Shown piece by piece: positions 18,976-27,600 of a DNA stretch of 64,000 nucleotides. Below the pieces are notes generated by a model. It worked only from the letters and a program-made list of their open reading frames with translations, was not told where the DNA came from and did no database searches. The stretch lies in the NCBI GenBank assembly GCA_046294625.1, contig JBKBKN010000004.1, positions 62,001 to 126,000 of the forward strand, read 5' to 3'. Positions within the stretch are counted from its first letter, which is position 1, and each line of letters opens with the position of its first letter. The translations under genes and the position numbers were made by a program. This DNA is from JBKBKN01 sp046294625 (GTDB taxonomy: Bacteria; Bacteroidota; Bacteroidia; M30B66).

Positions 18976-20240
18976 TTGCCTGCTTTGGAAAACTTATCTG
19001 TAAAGTAAGCTGAAAAGAACAACACCAACCAGTTAAACTTATTGTTGAGAAAGTTGCTTGGCATGCTTGACAGTGGTACATATATCAACAGCAGCAAGAA
19101 GGCTACAGCAAGAAAATAATACAGCTCATCGCGCTGTCTAGCCAAATAAAGCATTTGTACCTGTTTTTTAATAATCCAAATAAACCAGCCCAGCATTGGT
19201 AAAATAATCACTAGGCCATACTGAGCAAGAATCTGGATAAACCAATTATGTGAATTGACAATATGATGCGTTGGATAAATGCCTTTTCCCGTCTGCAAAT
19301 ACGTTTCAAATTGACCTGCTCCAATCCCAATGCCATTTGACTGAAGGAAGAAAGTCCATCCATTTTTTATAAGATTAATTCGCACTTCGGTTGAAAAATC
19401 GCTTGTACTAAAATGCTTTTCAATGGCTTCGCTCAATTGCAGGCCATTATAAGCAATTAGCACCAGAGCAATCGCAAGGCCACCTAAGGGATATAAAAAA
19501 TTTCGTTTGTCGGAAAAGAGCATTCGGTAATAATCCGGAGATAAAAACAACCACATAACAGATAGGCAGAGCACCACCAAAATCAGATTAGCAAATCGAC
19601 TATGTGTCTGATAAATCACTAAGGTGCATAGCAAAATGCCTATCAGCCATATTTCTTTTCGTGCAGGCTTGAATTTCAACAGCAAAATCAACATCACTAC
19701 GCTGAAAATCAAATAAATGGACAGGTTGTTTGGATTGTCAAAGGTGCCTGCCGGAATGAATCGCACCAGGTCACCTCCGGGATAATCACTCAGCACATCT
19801 ACAAAATTTCCCGAAAAATGAACAGCATAGGTCATTTCCAAAAAACATATAAAGAGTACACTCATTAACCCGGTAAGCCATGCTTTGAAAAATAGTTCTT
19901 TAGGCCTAGGTAAAAACTCAAAAAATGACAGAAAAACAATGATAAAAATACCACCCTTGGCCACAAAAATTAACTCCATAAGCCAGGCTGTTTTGTCCGA
20001 GACCCAAAAATACCCCAAGGCAGCATAGCCCACCCATGCTATGATTAAAAGCATGAGGGTTCGAGTAAATGAACCTACCTGCCAGACAATTTTACCCTTA
20101 ATGAGTAATAAAAAAAAACACAAAATGAGGATAATCCGATAACCAAACAGATGAACGGGACCGGTAGCAAAGGGAATAAAATAATAACCCAATGGTAGCG
20201 AGAGCACAAGCAGAAAAAACAAGCTCTCAAAAATGATCAT
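18969..20240 (-). CDS. O-antigen polymerase/ligase-like membrane protein
   Basis: Second O-antigen ligase/polymerase superfamily protein in the operon, 423 residues with about eleven membrane segments. The conserved loop is GIGIGAGQFETYL near residue 315, followed by HNWFIQILAQYG, like the family pattern in the gene at 13611. The ATG at 20240, seven bases after the glycosyltransferase stop, is preferred over an overlapping TTG at 20261. Probable role: polymerising or transferring lipid-linked repeat units in the periplasm. Confidence 0.85.
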   Translation of the reverse strand: MIIFESLFFLLVLSLPLGYYFIPFATGPVHLFGYRIILILCFFLLLIKGKIVWQVGSFTRTLMLLIIAWVGYAALGYFWVSDKTAWLMELIFVAKGGIFIIVFLSFFEFLPRPKELFFKAWLTGLMSVLFICFLEMTYAVHFSGNFVDVLSDYPGGDLVRFIPAGTFDNPNNLSIYLIFSVVMLILLLKFKPARKEIWLIGILLCTLVIYQTHSRFANLILVVLCLSVMWLFLSPDYYRMLFSDKRNFLYPLGGLAIALVLIAYNGLQLSEAIEKHFSTSDFSTEVRINLIKNGWTFFLQSNGIGIGAGQFETYLQTGKGIYPTHHIVNSHNWFIQILAQYGLVIILPMLGWFIWIIKKQVQMLYLARQRDELYYFLAVAFLLLLIYVPLSSMPSNFLNNKFNWLVLFFSAYFTDKFSKAGKC

Positions 20241-20247
20241 CTCTTTT

Positions 20248-21408
20248 TTATTCTTTTCCAATGGCTTGATTGTAAATGTTCACCTGCCTTCGCAAAACCG
20301 CTTCTCTACTGTAGTTCTTCTCAATATGAGCCCTGATTTGCTCTGGTAAATATTGATGATAATTTCGGTAAACATACAAAATTGCGTCAAACAGCGCATT
20401 TGGGTCTTGCTTCTTGCAGAGTATTCCTGCCTGCTTCACCACGGTTTCTTCCGGACCTCCACATCTTGTTGCCACCACAGGAATGCCAGATGCCATTGCT
20501 TCAACGATCGATACACCAAATGTCTCAAAATGACTTGCAGAAACGTATATATCTGTTTGGCTTAAGTATTCCTTCACTTGCTCGGGCAATATTGCTCCGG
20601 TGAACTGAACATTTGCATCAATTCCGAGCGAATGACTCAGTTGAATCAAATGTGTTCTTTCCGGTCCGTCGCCAATTACAATCAAACGAAAATCGGCTTC
20701 TATGCTCAATAACTTCGAAAAAGCTTGCAACAACTCTGCAAAGCCTTTGGTTTTCAACAGATTGCCAATACTACAAAGCGTTCTAGGCTTTCTTGATTGA
20801 TGCCTCACCTCATATTTTCTAGTATCGATAAAATTGGGTATCAGCTCAGACTGTTTTCCAGTTTTATCATACATGGCATTCCCAATAGCTGTGCTCACTG
20901 CGCATACACTTTTTGCTTGAGCATACACTTGCTGGTGAAAATACACTTCAGAAGGCGTTAGACTATTTTTTAGAAATGCTGATGAGTGCTCAGTGATTAC
21001 ATAAGGTACATCAAACTTCTTTGAAATTTGCATTGCTGCCCATCCTGCCCATTGCGTGGTATGGGCGTGCAAAATATCCGGTTTCCCATATCGATCAACA
21101 TACTGCAGAAAAAGCTTTTCTGAATATCTGCCAAAAATCCTGCGATTGAAATCCTTACGGAAAGGGAGTAAATTGATGGCTGTTTTTCTTAATACAGGCA
21201 AACCAGGCTTTAACTCGTAGGCAGCTTCTTTACCAAATTCTTTCCATTGCTTCAACGAAATAATTTCTTTTACAGGACGGATATCCGGTGCGATTACTCC
21301 GGTTTTAATGCCAGAGTCGTGCAGTCCCAAAGCCATTTCCTGATAGAAAATTCCCGCATATGCATTATACGGTCCCGGAAAAGCCGATGGAATAATCAAG
21401 ATGTGCAT
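20248..21408 (-). CDS. Glycosyltransferase family 4
   Basis: GT-B fold transferase of 386 residues. The acceptor half begins HILIIPSAFPGPYNAYAG and contains DILHAHTTQWAGW near residue 110. The donor half holds SIGNLLKTKGFAELLQAF near residue 215, VIGDGPERTHL near 245, and the family signature FETFGVSIVEAMASGIPVV near 295 with the EX7E-type glutamates. It probably acts in the cytoplasm on an undecaprenyl-linked acceptor. The start overlaps the flippase stop as TAATG. Confidence 0.92.
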   Translation of the reverse strand: MHILIIPSAFPGPYNAYAGIFYQEMALGLHDSGIKTGVIAPDIRPVKEIISLKQWKEFGKEAAYELKPGLPVLRKTAINLLPFRKDFNRRIFGRYSEKLFLQYVDRYGKPDILHAHTTQWAGWAAMQISKKFDVPYVITEHSSAFLKNSLTPSEVYFHQQVYAQAKSVCAVSTAIGNAMYDKTGKQSELIPNFIDTRKYEVRHQSRKPRTLCSIGNLLKTKGFAELLQAFSKLLSIEADFRLIVIGDGPERTHLIQLSHSLGIDANVQFTGAILPEQVKEYLSQTDIYVSASHFETFGVSIVEAMASGIPVVATRCGGPEETVVKQAGILCKKQDPNALFDAILYVYRNYHQYLPEQIRAHIEKNYSREAVLRRQVNIYNQAIGKE

Positions 21409-22688
21409 TACTCAGGTATTGAAGCGTTTTTTATGAAAAATATTGCTGCAGCAATAGCAATCAAATAAGAAATAATCTGCGCTGCACTATAAAACATAAT
21501 GGTGATCATTGGGTCATGATACAACTGATGACCTATCAAAATACTAATTACAGATAAAGCTACACGAATGATATCAACCCCCAACATTTGCTTTTGTCGG
21601 TTGAGTCTGATATAAATGAAAGAAACAGCCGATGACACAAACATACAGGCTAAATAGGGAGCCATTACTTTTGCATATGGCATAATACCTTGCCAGCTAT
21701 CGCCTAATAAGCTCCCAATCCAACTATTGGGAATAATCTGTAAAAGCACTGCTGAAGGAATAGCTATTAAAAACAATTGCTTAACAAATCTCCAGTAAAT
21801 GTGTAATAAGTCTGACTTGGTTTTTAGCTCTGAGATTCGTTGATAAAAGACCTGCGAAAATGACCCGGAAATAATACCTGCCGGCACAGCTATATAAATG
21901 AATGCGGCACCAATCAATCCGATTTCAGCTCTTTCGTAATAATATTGTGGAATCAGGATATGTAGGTTATTGGCAAAAGTTCCCAGCAAAGCGCTTGGCA
22001 TCGAGAAATAAAGAAAGTGTCTGTGTTTATGTGCTGCAGACCTCATGCCATTCACACTCACCTGCTTCATAAGTTTGGCTTTGATGTTAAACAATACACT
22101 TATACAAAGCCAAATAAAACCTAAAAAATGACCGATGGCTCTTCCTGCGATGAGACCGATAGCCTGAAATTGAAGAATGCCTGAAATCACTTTTACACTC
22201 TCGCCGGCAGCATTTTGTATCAATTTTGATTGCCCGATCTTCTTAAACTGCTTCTGCTGATTTTGCCAATAGTTGAGCACCTGCGAGCCAGCAAAGCCAA
22301 TTACAGATAGGCTAAGAAAGACAAGTAGCCAGGGTGAAGCTGGGAACCGAGCCAGTTGGCTAAATTGTTCAGGCAATAAAAAACCAAAAATCAACAAAGC
22401 GAAGGCAATGGCAAAAACCGAAATCAGACCAATAGCCAAAAGATTGAAGCGAACCTTCTCCTGTTCTTCCATCACGATAGCAAGTTCAAATTTGAGCGAT
22501 GCAAAAGCGATGATAACGGATGAAAAAGCTGTAAAACTGCTAAAGAGCCCAAAATCGTAAGGTGTATAAAAATAGCGTTGCAAAAAAGGCAATACCAAAA
22601 AAGGTATTGCCTGCGACAATGCTGTAAAAAACGACAGTTGGATTACGTTTCGTGAAAAATCCCCTTTAAATCTTTTTTTCAGCCTCAT
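21408..22688 (-). CDS. Oligosaccharide flippase (Wzx/MATE-like)
   Basis: Polytopic membrane protein of 426 residues with about twelve to fourteen hydrophobic segments and a basic N-terminus. The opening FSRNVIQLSFFTALSQAIPFL and the segment FLQRYFYTPYDFGLFSSFTAF are typical of polysaccharide flippases, which move lipid-linked repeat units across the inner membrane. It is the first gene of the polysaccharide part of the operon, 18 bases after rny. Confidence 0.9.
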   Translation of the reverse strand: MRLKKRFKGDFSRNVIQLSFFTALSQAIPFLVLPFLQRYFYTPYDFGLFSSFTAFSSVIIAFASLKFELAIVMEEQEKVRFNLLAIGLISVFAIAFALLIFGFLLPEQFSQLARFPASPWLLVFLSLSVIGFAGSQVLNYWQNQQKQFKKIGQSKLIQNAAGESVKVISGILQFQAIGLIAGRAIGHFLGFIWLCISVLFNIKAKLMKQVSVNGMRSAAHKHRHFLYFSMPSALLGTFANNLHILIPQYYYERAEIGLIGAAFIYIAVPAGIISGSFSQVFYQRISELKTKSDLLHIYWRFVKQLFLIAIPSAVLLQIIPNSWIGSLLGDSWQGIMPYAKVMAPYLACMFVSSAVSFIYIRLNRQKQMLGVDIIRVALSVISILIGHQLYHDPMITIMFYSAAQIISYLIAIAAAIFFIKNASIPE

Positions 22689-22706
22689 GATTGCTCAAGG
22701 ACTGAA

Positions 22707-24248
22707 TTACTTGGCTACACTCACCGCTCTGGTTTCCCTGATCACAGTGATTTTAACCTGACCAGGATAGGTCATCTCGTTTTGTATGCGCTGCGATATA
22801 TCAAAGGAAAGCATTTCTGCTTCTTTGTCTGACACTTTTTCGCTTTCCACAATCACACGTAGCTCTCTACCGGCTTGAATAGCATACGTGCTGCTCACGC
22901 CATTATATGACATAGCCAATGCTTCCAAATCCTTCAAGCGCTTAATGTAAGACTCAGCAATTTCACGACGTGCACCCGGACGTGCACCTGAAATGGCATC
23001 GCACACCTGCACGATGGGAGAGATCAGGCTAGTCATCTCCACTTCATCGTGGTGAGCACCAATGGCATTGCACACTTCTTGCTTTTCCTTAAATTTTTCA
23101 GCTAGCTTCATCCCCAAAATAGCATGTGGCAATTCCGGTTCATCATCAGGCACTTTTCCTATATCGTGCAATAGACCCGCACGTTTTGCAAGTTTCACAT
23201 TCAATCCAAGTTCGGCAGCCATCACTGCGCAAAGATTTGCAACTTCACGGGAGTGCTGCAAAAGGTTCTGACCATAGGAAGAGCGATATTTCATTCTACC
23301 CACCATGCGAATCAACTCTGGATGCAATCCGTGAATGCCTAAATCAATGCAAGTTCGTTTACCGGTTTCAATGATTTCTTCTTCGAGTTGCTTTTTAGTT
23401 TTAGCTACCACTTCCTCGATACGTGCCGGATGAATTCGGCCATCGGTAACCAATTGATGTAAGGCAAGTCGGGCAATCTCTCGACGTATCGGATCGAAGC
23501 AGGAAAGTATAATCGCCTCAGGAGTATCATCAACAATAATTTCCACGCCTGTAGCAGCTTCAATCGCTCTGATATTTCTACCTTCTCTTCCAATAATTCT
23601 GCCTTTCATTTCATCACTTTCAATGTTAAACACCGAAACAGAATTTTCGATCGCATGCTCCGTAGCCACACGCTGAATCGTTTGAATCACCACCTTTTTA
23701 GCTTCTTTGTTGGCCTGCAGCCTTGCCTCATCCATAATGTCTTTGATGTGCGCTGCCGCATCAGTTTTGGCTTCCGCCTTTAGCGCATCCACAAGCTGAT
23801 TTTTGGCATCTTCTGCAGATAGTCCGGCGATTACTTCAAGTTGCTCTACCTGACGGCGATGTGCCTTATCCAGATCACTCTGCTTTTTGTTCATCAGTTC
23901 AAGCTGAGCATGGAGGTTTTCTTTTAATGATTCGACCTCAAACTGTTTGCGCTTGAGCTCTTCTAGCTTTTGATTAAGCGTGCCTTCCTTTTGCTTGATT
24001 CGATTCTCCGCATTCGACATCTCGTTGTTGCGCTGTTGTATGCTTTTTTCATGTTCAGCTTTCAACTGCAAAAACTTTTCTTTTGCCTGAAGAAGTTTTT
24101 CTTTCTTAATCACCTCTCCTTCATTCTCCGCATCCTTAATAATTTGTTTCGATTTCTCTTCGATGCTTTTCCTGATGAGTTGACTGGTAACAATATACCC
24201 TCCGCCTAATCCCAGTAGCAGTGTAATTACATAATACAATACTTCCAT
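22707..24248 (-). CDS. rny: Ribonuclease Y
   Basis: Membrane-anchored endoribonuclease that starts mRNA decay. The 513-residue protein has one N-terminal membrane helix (residues about 3-22) and a long coiled coil to about residue 190. A KH domain follows with IGREGRNIRAIEAATGVEI near 215, then an HD domain with LLHDIGK near 360. This order is characteristic of RNase Y. It lies 15 bases downstream of zapA and 18 bases upstream of the flippase gene, so it could share a transcript with either. Confidence 0.97.
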   Translation of the reverse strand: MEVLYYVITLLLGLGGGYIVTSQLIRKSIEEKSKQIIKDAENEGEVIKKEKLLQAKEKFLQLKAEHEKSIQQRNNEMSNAENRIKQKEGTLNQKLEELKRKQFEVESLKENLHAQLELMNKKQSDLDKAHRRQVEQLEVIAGLSAEDAKNQLVDALKAEAKTDAAAHIKDIMDEARLQANKEAKKVVIQTIQRVATEHAIENSVSVFNIESDEMKGRIIGREGRNIRAIEAATGVEIIVDDTPEAIILSCFDPIRREIARLALHQLVTDGRIHPARIEEVVAKTKKQLEEEIIETGKRTCIDLGIHGLHPELIRMVGRMKYRSSYGQNLLQHSREVANLCAVMAAELGLNVKLAKRAGLLHDIGKVPDDEPELPHAILGMKLAEKFKEKQEVCNAIGAHHDEVEMTSLISPIVQVCDAISGARPGARREIAESYIKRLKDLEALAMSYNGVSSTYAIQAGRELRVIVESEKVSDKEAEMLSFDISQRIQNEMTYPGQVKITVIRETRAVSVAK

Positions 24249-24263
24249 TTTGTTCTCACATGT

Positions 24264-24572
24264 TTAAGACAAAATATCTGAAGTGTCGTTGGAATGGTCA
24301 AGGTTTTCAAGCAGTCTGCTTATGGCATCAATCTTATCGTGAAGAATTTGTATTGAAGCAGACTCATCTTTTGCCAGAGAAGATAGTGCCAATTGAAATG
24401 CACTCATTGCGAGTAGATCTTGCGTGGATTGTAGCTGAAAAGATTGTCCAAAGGAATCCAAGGTGTCATTTACCATCTGCTCAGCTTTGCGCATAATGTC
24501 AAGCTCTCCTTCACTCACTTGTAAAGGATAAGTCCTTTTGGCTATGTTAATGTATAATGTTTGTTTTTCCAC
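24264..24572 (-). CDS. zapA: Cell division protein ZapA
   Basis: Small FtsZ-ring-associated protein (102 residues) that bundles FtsZ filaments. The N-terminal part (LYINIAKRTYPLQV, EGELDIMRKAEQMVND) matches the ZapA head domain. The rest is helical and can form the coiled-coil tail. The apparent start is GTG (24570-24572). It sits between a small coiled-coil gene and rny. Confidence 0.87.
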   Translation of the reverse strand: MEKQTLYINIAKRTYPLQVSEGELDIMRKAEQMVNDTLDSFGQSFQLQSTQDLLAMSAFQLALSSLAKDESASIQILHDKIDAISRLLENLDHSNDTSDILS

Positions 24573-24587
24573 TATCCCCGTAATTCC

Positions 24588-24863
24588 TTATTTAATCTGT
24601 GTGATACAGTCTTCAAGATCTTCGATGAGCTTATCCAGATTCCGCCTCAATTCTTCATGTTGCTCTTGCTTCGACTCGCTTTCAGCTTGTTTCACCCTCA
24701 CTTCCAGTTGACTTATGATATTTTGTTGTTCGTTAATTTTTAATTTATATTGTTGATTTTCAGAATTTAAGCTGCGAATTTCTTCTATCAGCTTAGCCTG
24801 CAAATTTATAATTTTTTTTACACGAGCTTCAAGTATGTTGAGCTTTTCAAGGGTATTCTGCAT
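24588..24863 (-). CDS. Small coiled-coil protein upstream of zapA
   Basis: Protein of 91 residues, almost entirely predicted helix with heptad-like spacing (ILEARVKKIINLQAKLIEEI, then EQQNIISQLEVRVKQ). There is no signal peptide and no membrane segment. I recognise no named family, but a small coiled-coil gene directly before zapA suggests a division-related partner, similar in form to ZapB-type proteins. This is inference from position and shape. It is the likely first gene of this minus-strand transcript. Confidence 0.75.
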   Translation of the reverse strand: MQNTLEKLNILEARVKKIINLQAKLIEEIRSLNSENQQYKLKINEQQNIISQLEVRVKQAESESKQEQHEELRRNLDKLIEDLEDCITQIK

Positions 24864-24951
24864 ATTGAATGTGAATTAAAGCGTTTAAAATTAGTCACAA
24901 TCAACGCAGAGAATTCCGATAAAGGCAGGTTTTTTGTAACAATATTTTGTC

Positions 24952-26628
24952 ATGTATAGCATCCATCATCTTTTAACATATTTCAGCATTGTACTGTTGC
25001 TTCCGGCTATGCTGAAATCTCAACAATACCAAATGCCGCTTGATGCGCCTTGGGATATTTCTGCTTCATTTGGCGAAGCTCGTAACAATCATTACCACGC
25101 CGGACTGGATTTTGCTACAGGAGGCAAATCGCTGCCTGTGAAAAGCATCGCCGATGGATTTGTGGAAAGAATCAAAATCAGCTCAGGTGGATATGGTCTT
25201 GCCCTTTACATTCGACACCCCGACCAAAATATAAGTGTGTACGGACACTTGGATCACTTCACGGGAGAAATTGCCAAAAAAGTTCTAGAAATCCAAGAGC
25301 ATAACAATTTCTACGAGTTTGATCAATATTTCGAGAAACATGAGTTGCCTGTAAAAAAAGGTCAGATCGTAGCTTACAGTGGTAACACCGGTTCTTCATC
25401 TGGTCCACACCTTCATTTCGAAATTCGAGGTCAGGGCTTTGAAACCATTCATAACCCTTTACTTTTTGATTTATCTATCAAAGACCAGATAAAACCGGTG
25501 ATCAGTGCTATACACATTATCCCTTTTAAAAATTTCGGAAGGGTAAACGGTAAAAATGCGTCTATCCGCATTCCAATTATAAATGGCTCACCTGACCCTA
25601 AAATCCCAATTCCTGAAGTGGATGGCCTAATCGGTTTTGCTTATGAAGGTTACGACGGAGTCACCCGAGCATCATCGCGTTCTAAAGTGTTCAAAACCCA
25701 ACTTTTTCACAATGAAATTCTGGTTTTTGAAAAAACAATGGACTCATTCACATTCGACAATACGCGTTGTGTGAATGGCTTTTTAATCTATGAAGAATTG
25801 ATCAAAAACAAGCGAAAGGTGTATCGTTGCTTTGAGCCGGTTCACCACAATTCTACTTTGGTAAAAACAGCTATTGACAAGGGACTTATTCATTTTGCTT
25901 CAAAAAATGAATCGACCGTGAAATTAAAGTTGAGCGATTTTTCGGGCAACCAAACCATGGTCTCTTTAAAACTAAGAAGCGCCGGAGCCAACAAAATTCA
26001 AAGCTCAGTTAAATCAAAAGGTGTAATTCCCGGGGTGGAAGAAGTGTTAAAATTTGAAGATGGGAGCATATTTTTCCCATCAAACGCATTATTTGACACA
26101 ACAGAAATTTTGGCTAAGAAGAATGGAAACATATACAACATAGGCCATCACACGATTCCGGTGAATGAATCCTTCACCCTAAATTTAAAACTACCTGCTC
26201 ATTTAGCAAAAACAGATACATCGAAAATCATTTTAAAAATTATCAGTGGTAGCAGCTCCAAATACCTGAGAGGGGAAATTGTCGATGGATATTTCAAAAC
26301 CAAAGCTAATGTTTTCGGTCAGTTTGAACTAATCGTAGACCAAGACCCGCCTCTGATTACTTTTAGCAGACCAAAAAAGATTCCGGCAGGCACATTAGCA
26401 TTTGCCACAGGTAGAGCAAACTTTGCGGTAAGCGATAAACTTAGCGGTATTTCGCACTATAGTGCAAGCTTGAATGGAAAGTGGATTCTACTCCCTTACG
26501 ATGCCAAGACAGGTAAAATGTGGGTGGACTTCCCGGTAAATCTCCCGAAAGGAACGCATGAATTAATTATAAAAGTAAAAGATAAGTGTGCAAATGAGAC
26601 TGTTCTCAAGCAAAACTTCTCGAAATAA
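24952..26628 (+). CDS. M23 family metallopeptidase (LytM domain), exported
   Basis: Predicted peptidoglycan endopeptidase or division regulator of 558 residues with an N-terminal signal peptide ending near residue 23. The LytM domain lies close to the N-terminus: NHYHAGLDFAT near residue 48 gives the zinc-binding His and Asp, and SSSGPHLHFEI near 147 gives the HxH pair. The full metal set is present, so it may be active. The remaining 380 residues are beta-rich with no clear domain name. The last part (DKLSGISHYSASLNG) resembles Ig-like repeats. It is divergent from the zapA transcript across an 88-bp gap. Confidence 0.88.
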   Translation: MYSIHHLLTYFSIVLLLPAMLKSQQYQMPLDAPWDISASFGEARNNHYHAGLDFATGGKSLPVKSIADGFVERIKISSGGYGLALYIRHPDQNISVYGHLDHFTGEIAKKVLEIQEHNNFYEFDQYFEKHELPVKKGQIVAYSGNTGSSSGPHLHFEIRGQGFETIHNPLLFDLSIKDQIKPVISAIHIIPFKNFGRVNGKNASIRIPIINGSPDPKIPIPEVDGLIGFAYEGYDGVTRASSRSKVFKTQLFHNEILVFEKTMDSFTFDNTRCVNGFLIYEELIKNKRKVYRCFEPVHHNSTLVKTAIDKGLIHFASKNESTVKLKLSDFSGNQTMVSLKLRSAGANKIQSSVKSKGVIPGVEEVLKFEDGSIFFPSNALFDTTEILAKKNGNIYNIGHHTIPVNESFTLNLKLPAHLAKTDTSKIILKIISGSSSKYLRGEIVDGYFKTKANVFGQFELIVDQDPPLITFSRPKKIPAGTLAFATGRANFAVSDKLSGISHYSASLNGKWILLPYDAKTGKMWVDFPVNLPKGTHELIIKVKDKCANETVLKQNFSK

Positions 26629-26711
26629 TTGGTACATCCGACACCATTCAGAGTGTATTGCCCAGCTATACAGCATCATACATAAATAGGTTGGTAAATA
26701 ATCTGGTAAAA

Positions 26712-26740
26712 TTGATTGCTTCAAAATTTTCTTAATTTTG
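26712..26740 (+). promoter_or_regulatory. Bacteroidota-type promoter of the SRP RNA gene
   Basis: TTG at 26712-26714 and TAATTTTG at 26733-26740, separated by 18 bases, match the -33 and TAnnTTTG -7 elements of the Bacteroidota primary sigma factor. The SRP RNA stem begins five bases downstream, which is the right distance for its 5' end. Confidence 0.72.
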
Positions 26741-26744
26741 CGCC

Positions 26745-26836
26745 GGGTAAGTCAATACGACCAGCTCCTGCTGAATCCCCCAGGTCCGGAAGGAAGCAAG
26801 GGTAGGTGGTTGAGCGGTGCGATATCGGGCTTACCC
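26745..26836 (+). ncRNA. ffs: Signal recognition particle RNA (4.5S-type)
   Basis: Small bacterial SRP RNA, partner of Ffh in co-translational targeting. The ends pair (GGGTAAG at 26745-26751 with CTTACCC at 26830-26836), and the apical domain has the invariant CCAGGTCCGGAAGGAAGCA with its GGAA tetraloop at about 26780-26798. The length of about 92 nt and single-hairpin form are those of the short bacterial type. A short T-rich stretch follows. A promoter fits directly upstream. Confidence 0.95.
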
Positions 26837-26856
26837 ATTTTTGTTTATCATCTTAC

Positions 26857-27600
26857 ATGTTTCAAAACATGGAAAACATACCAGTAAAAAAACTCTCAAT
26901 CGTTATTCCTGCTTACAACGAAGGCAAAACGATACACCACATACTCAATAAGGTGGCTGCAGTTAATTTGATTCATCATCTTGAGAAGGAAGTTATTGTT
27001 GTGAATGACTGCTCTACCGACGATACCGACGAAGCCATTGCAAGATATCAGAAGGGAAACCCTGAGTTTCCAATGCTTTACCTTACACATCCCGTAAACA
27101 TGGGTAAGGGGGCTGCCTTGCATACAGGAATTAATCATGCCAAAGGTGACTGTATAGTCATTCAGGATGCCGACCTGGAGTACGACCCGCAAGAATTTAA
27201 TATCTTATTAAAACCGATTTGCGATGGGAAGGCTGACGTGGTTTATGGAAGTAGATTTATGGGGGGCAAACCACATAGAATACTCTTCTTCTGGCACACC
27301 ATTGGGAATAAATTCCTCACTTTTCTCTCCAACATGTTCACCAATCTGAATCTCACAGATATGGAAACCTGTTATAAAATGTTCACAAGTGATGTGATAA
27401 AGCAGGTTAAACTCAAAGAAAAAAGGTTCGGATTCGAACCTGAGGTGACAGCAAAAATTGCAAGAATACCAAAGGTGCGAATCTATGAAGTAGGTATCTC
27501 CTACTATGGACGCACCTATGAAGAAGGTAAAAAAATCAATTGGAAAGACGGCTTCAGAGCAATATATTGTATCCTGAAATACAACCTGTTTTCGAAGTGA
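26857..27600 (+). CDS. Glycosyltransferase family 2 (polyprenyl-phosphate type)
   Basis: GT-A fold transferase of 247 residues, of the kind that makes polyprenyl-phosphate sugars. It shows LSIVIPAYNEGKTI near the N-terminus, VVNDCSTDDTDE, NMGKGAALHTGI near residue 78, IQDADLEYDP with the metal-binding DxD-like motif near 100, and DMETCYKMF near 165. No membrane anchor is present. A GTG frame extends upstream into the SRP RNA and is not a credible start. ATG at 26857 or 26869 is. The next gene overlaps it (GTGA) and is a GT39 transferase, the enzyme class that uses such lipid-linked sugars, so the two may work in sequence. Confidence 0.9.
   Translation: MFQNMENIPVKKLSIVIPAYNEGKTIHHILNKVAAVNLIHHLEKEVIVVNDCSTDDTDEAIARYQKGNPEFPMLYLTHPVNMGKGAALHTGINHAKGDCIVIQDADLEYDPQEFNILLKPICDGKADVVYGSRFMGGKPHRILFFWHTIGNKFLTFLSNMFTNLNLTDMETCYKMFTSDVIKQVKLKEKRFGFEPEVTAKIARIPKVRIYEVGISYYGRTYEEGKKINWKDGFRAIYCILKYNLFSK

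Noticed and set aside
26806..26856. N-terminal extension of the GT2 protein from a GTG
   Set aside because: The extension is the 3' half of the SRP RNA read as protein and has no similarity to the family's N-terminus.
27424..27443. GGTTCGAATCC on the minus strand, like the T arm of a tRNA
   Set aside because: It lies inside the GT2 gene, where it codes for the conserved RFGFEPEVTA segment. No acceptor stem, D arm or anticodon arm fits around it.
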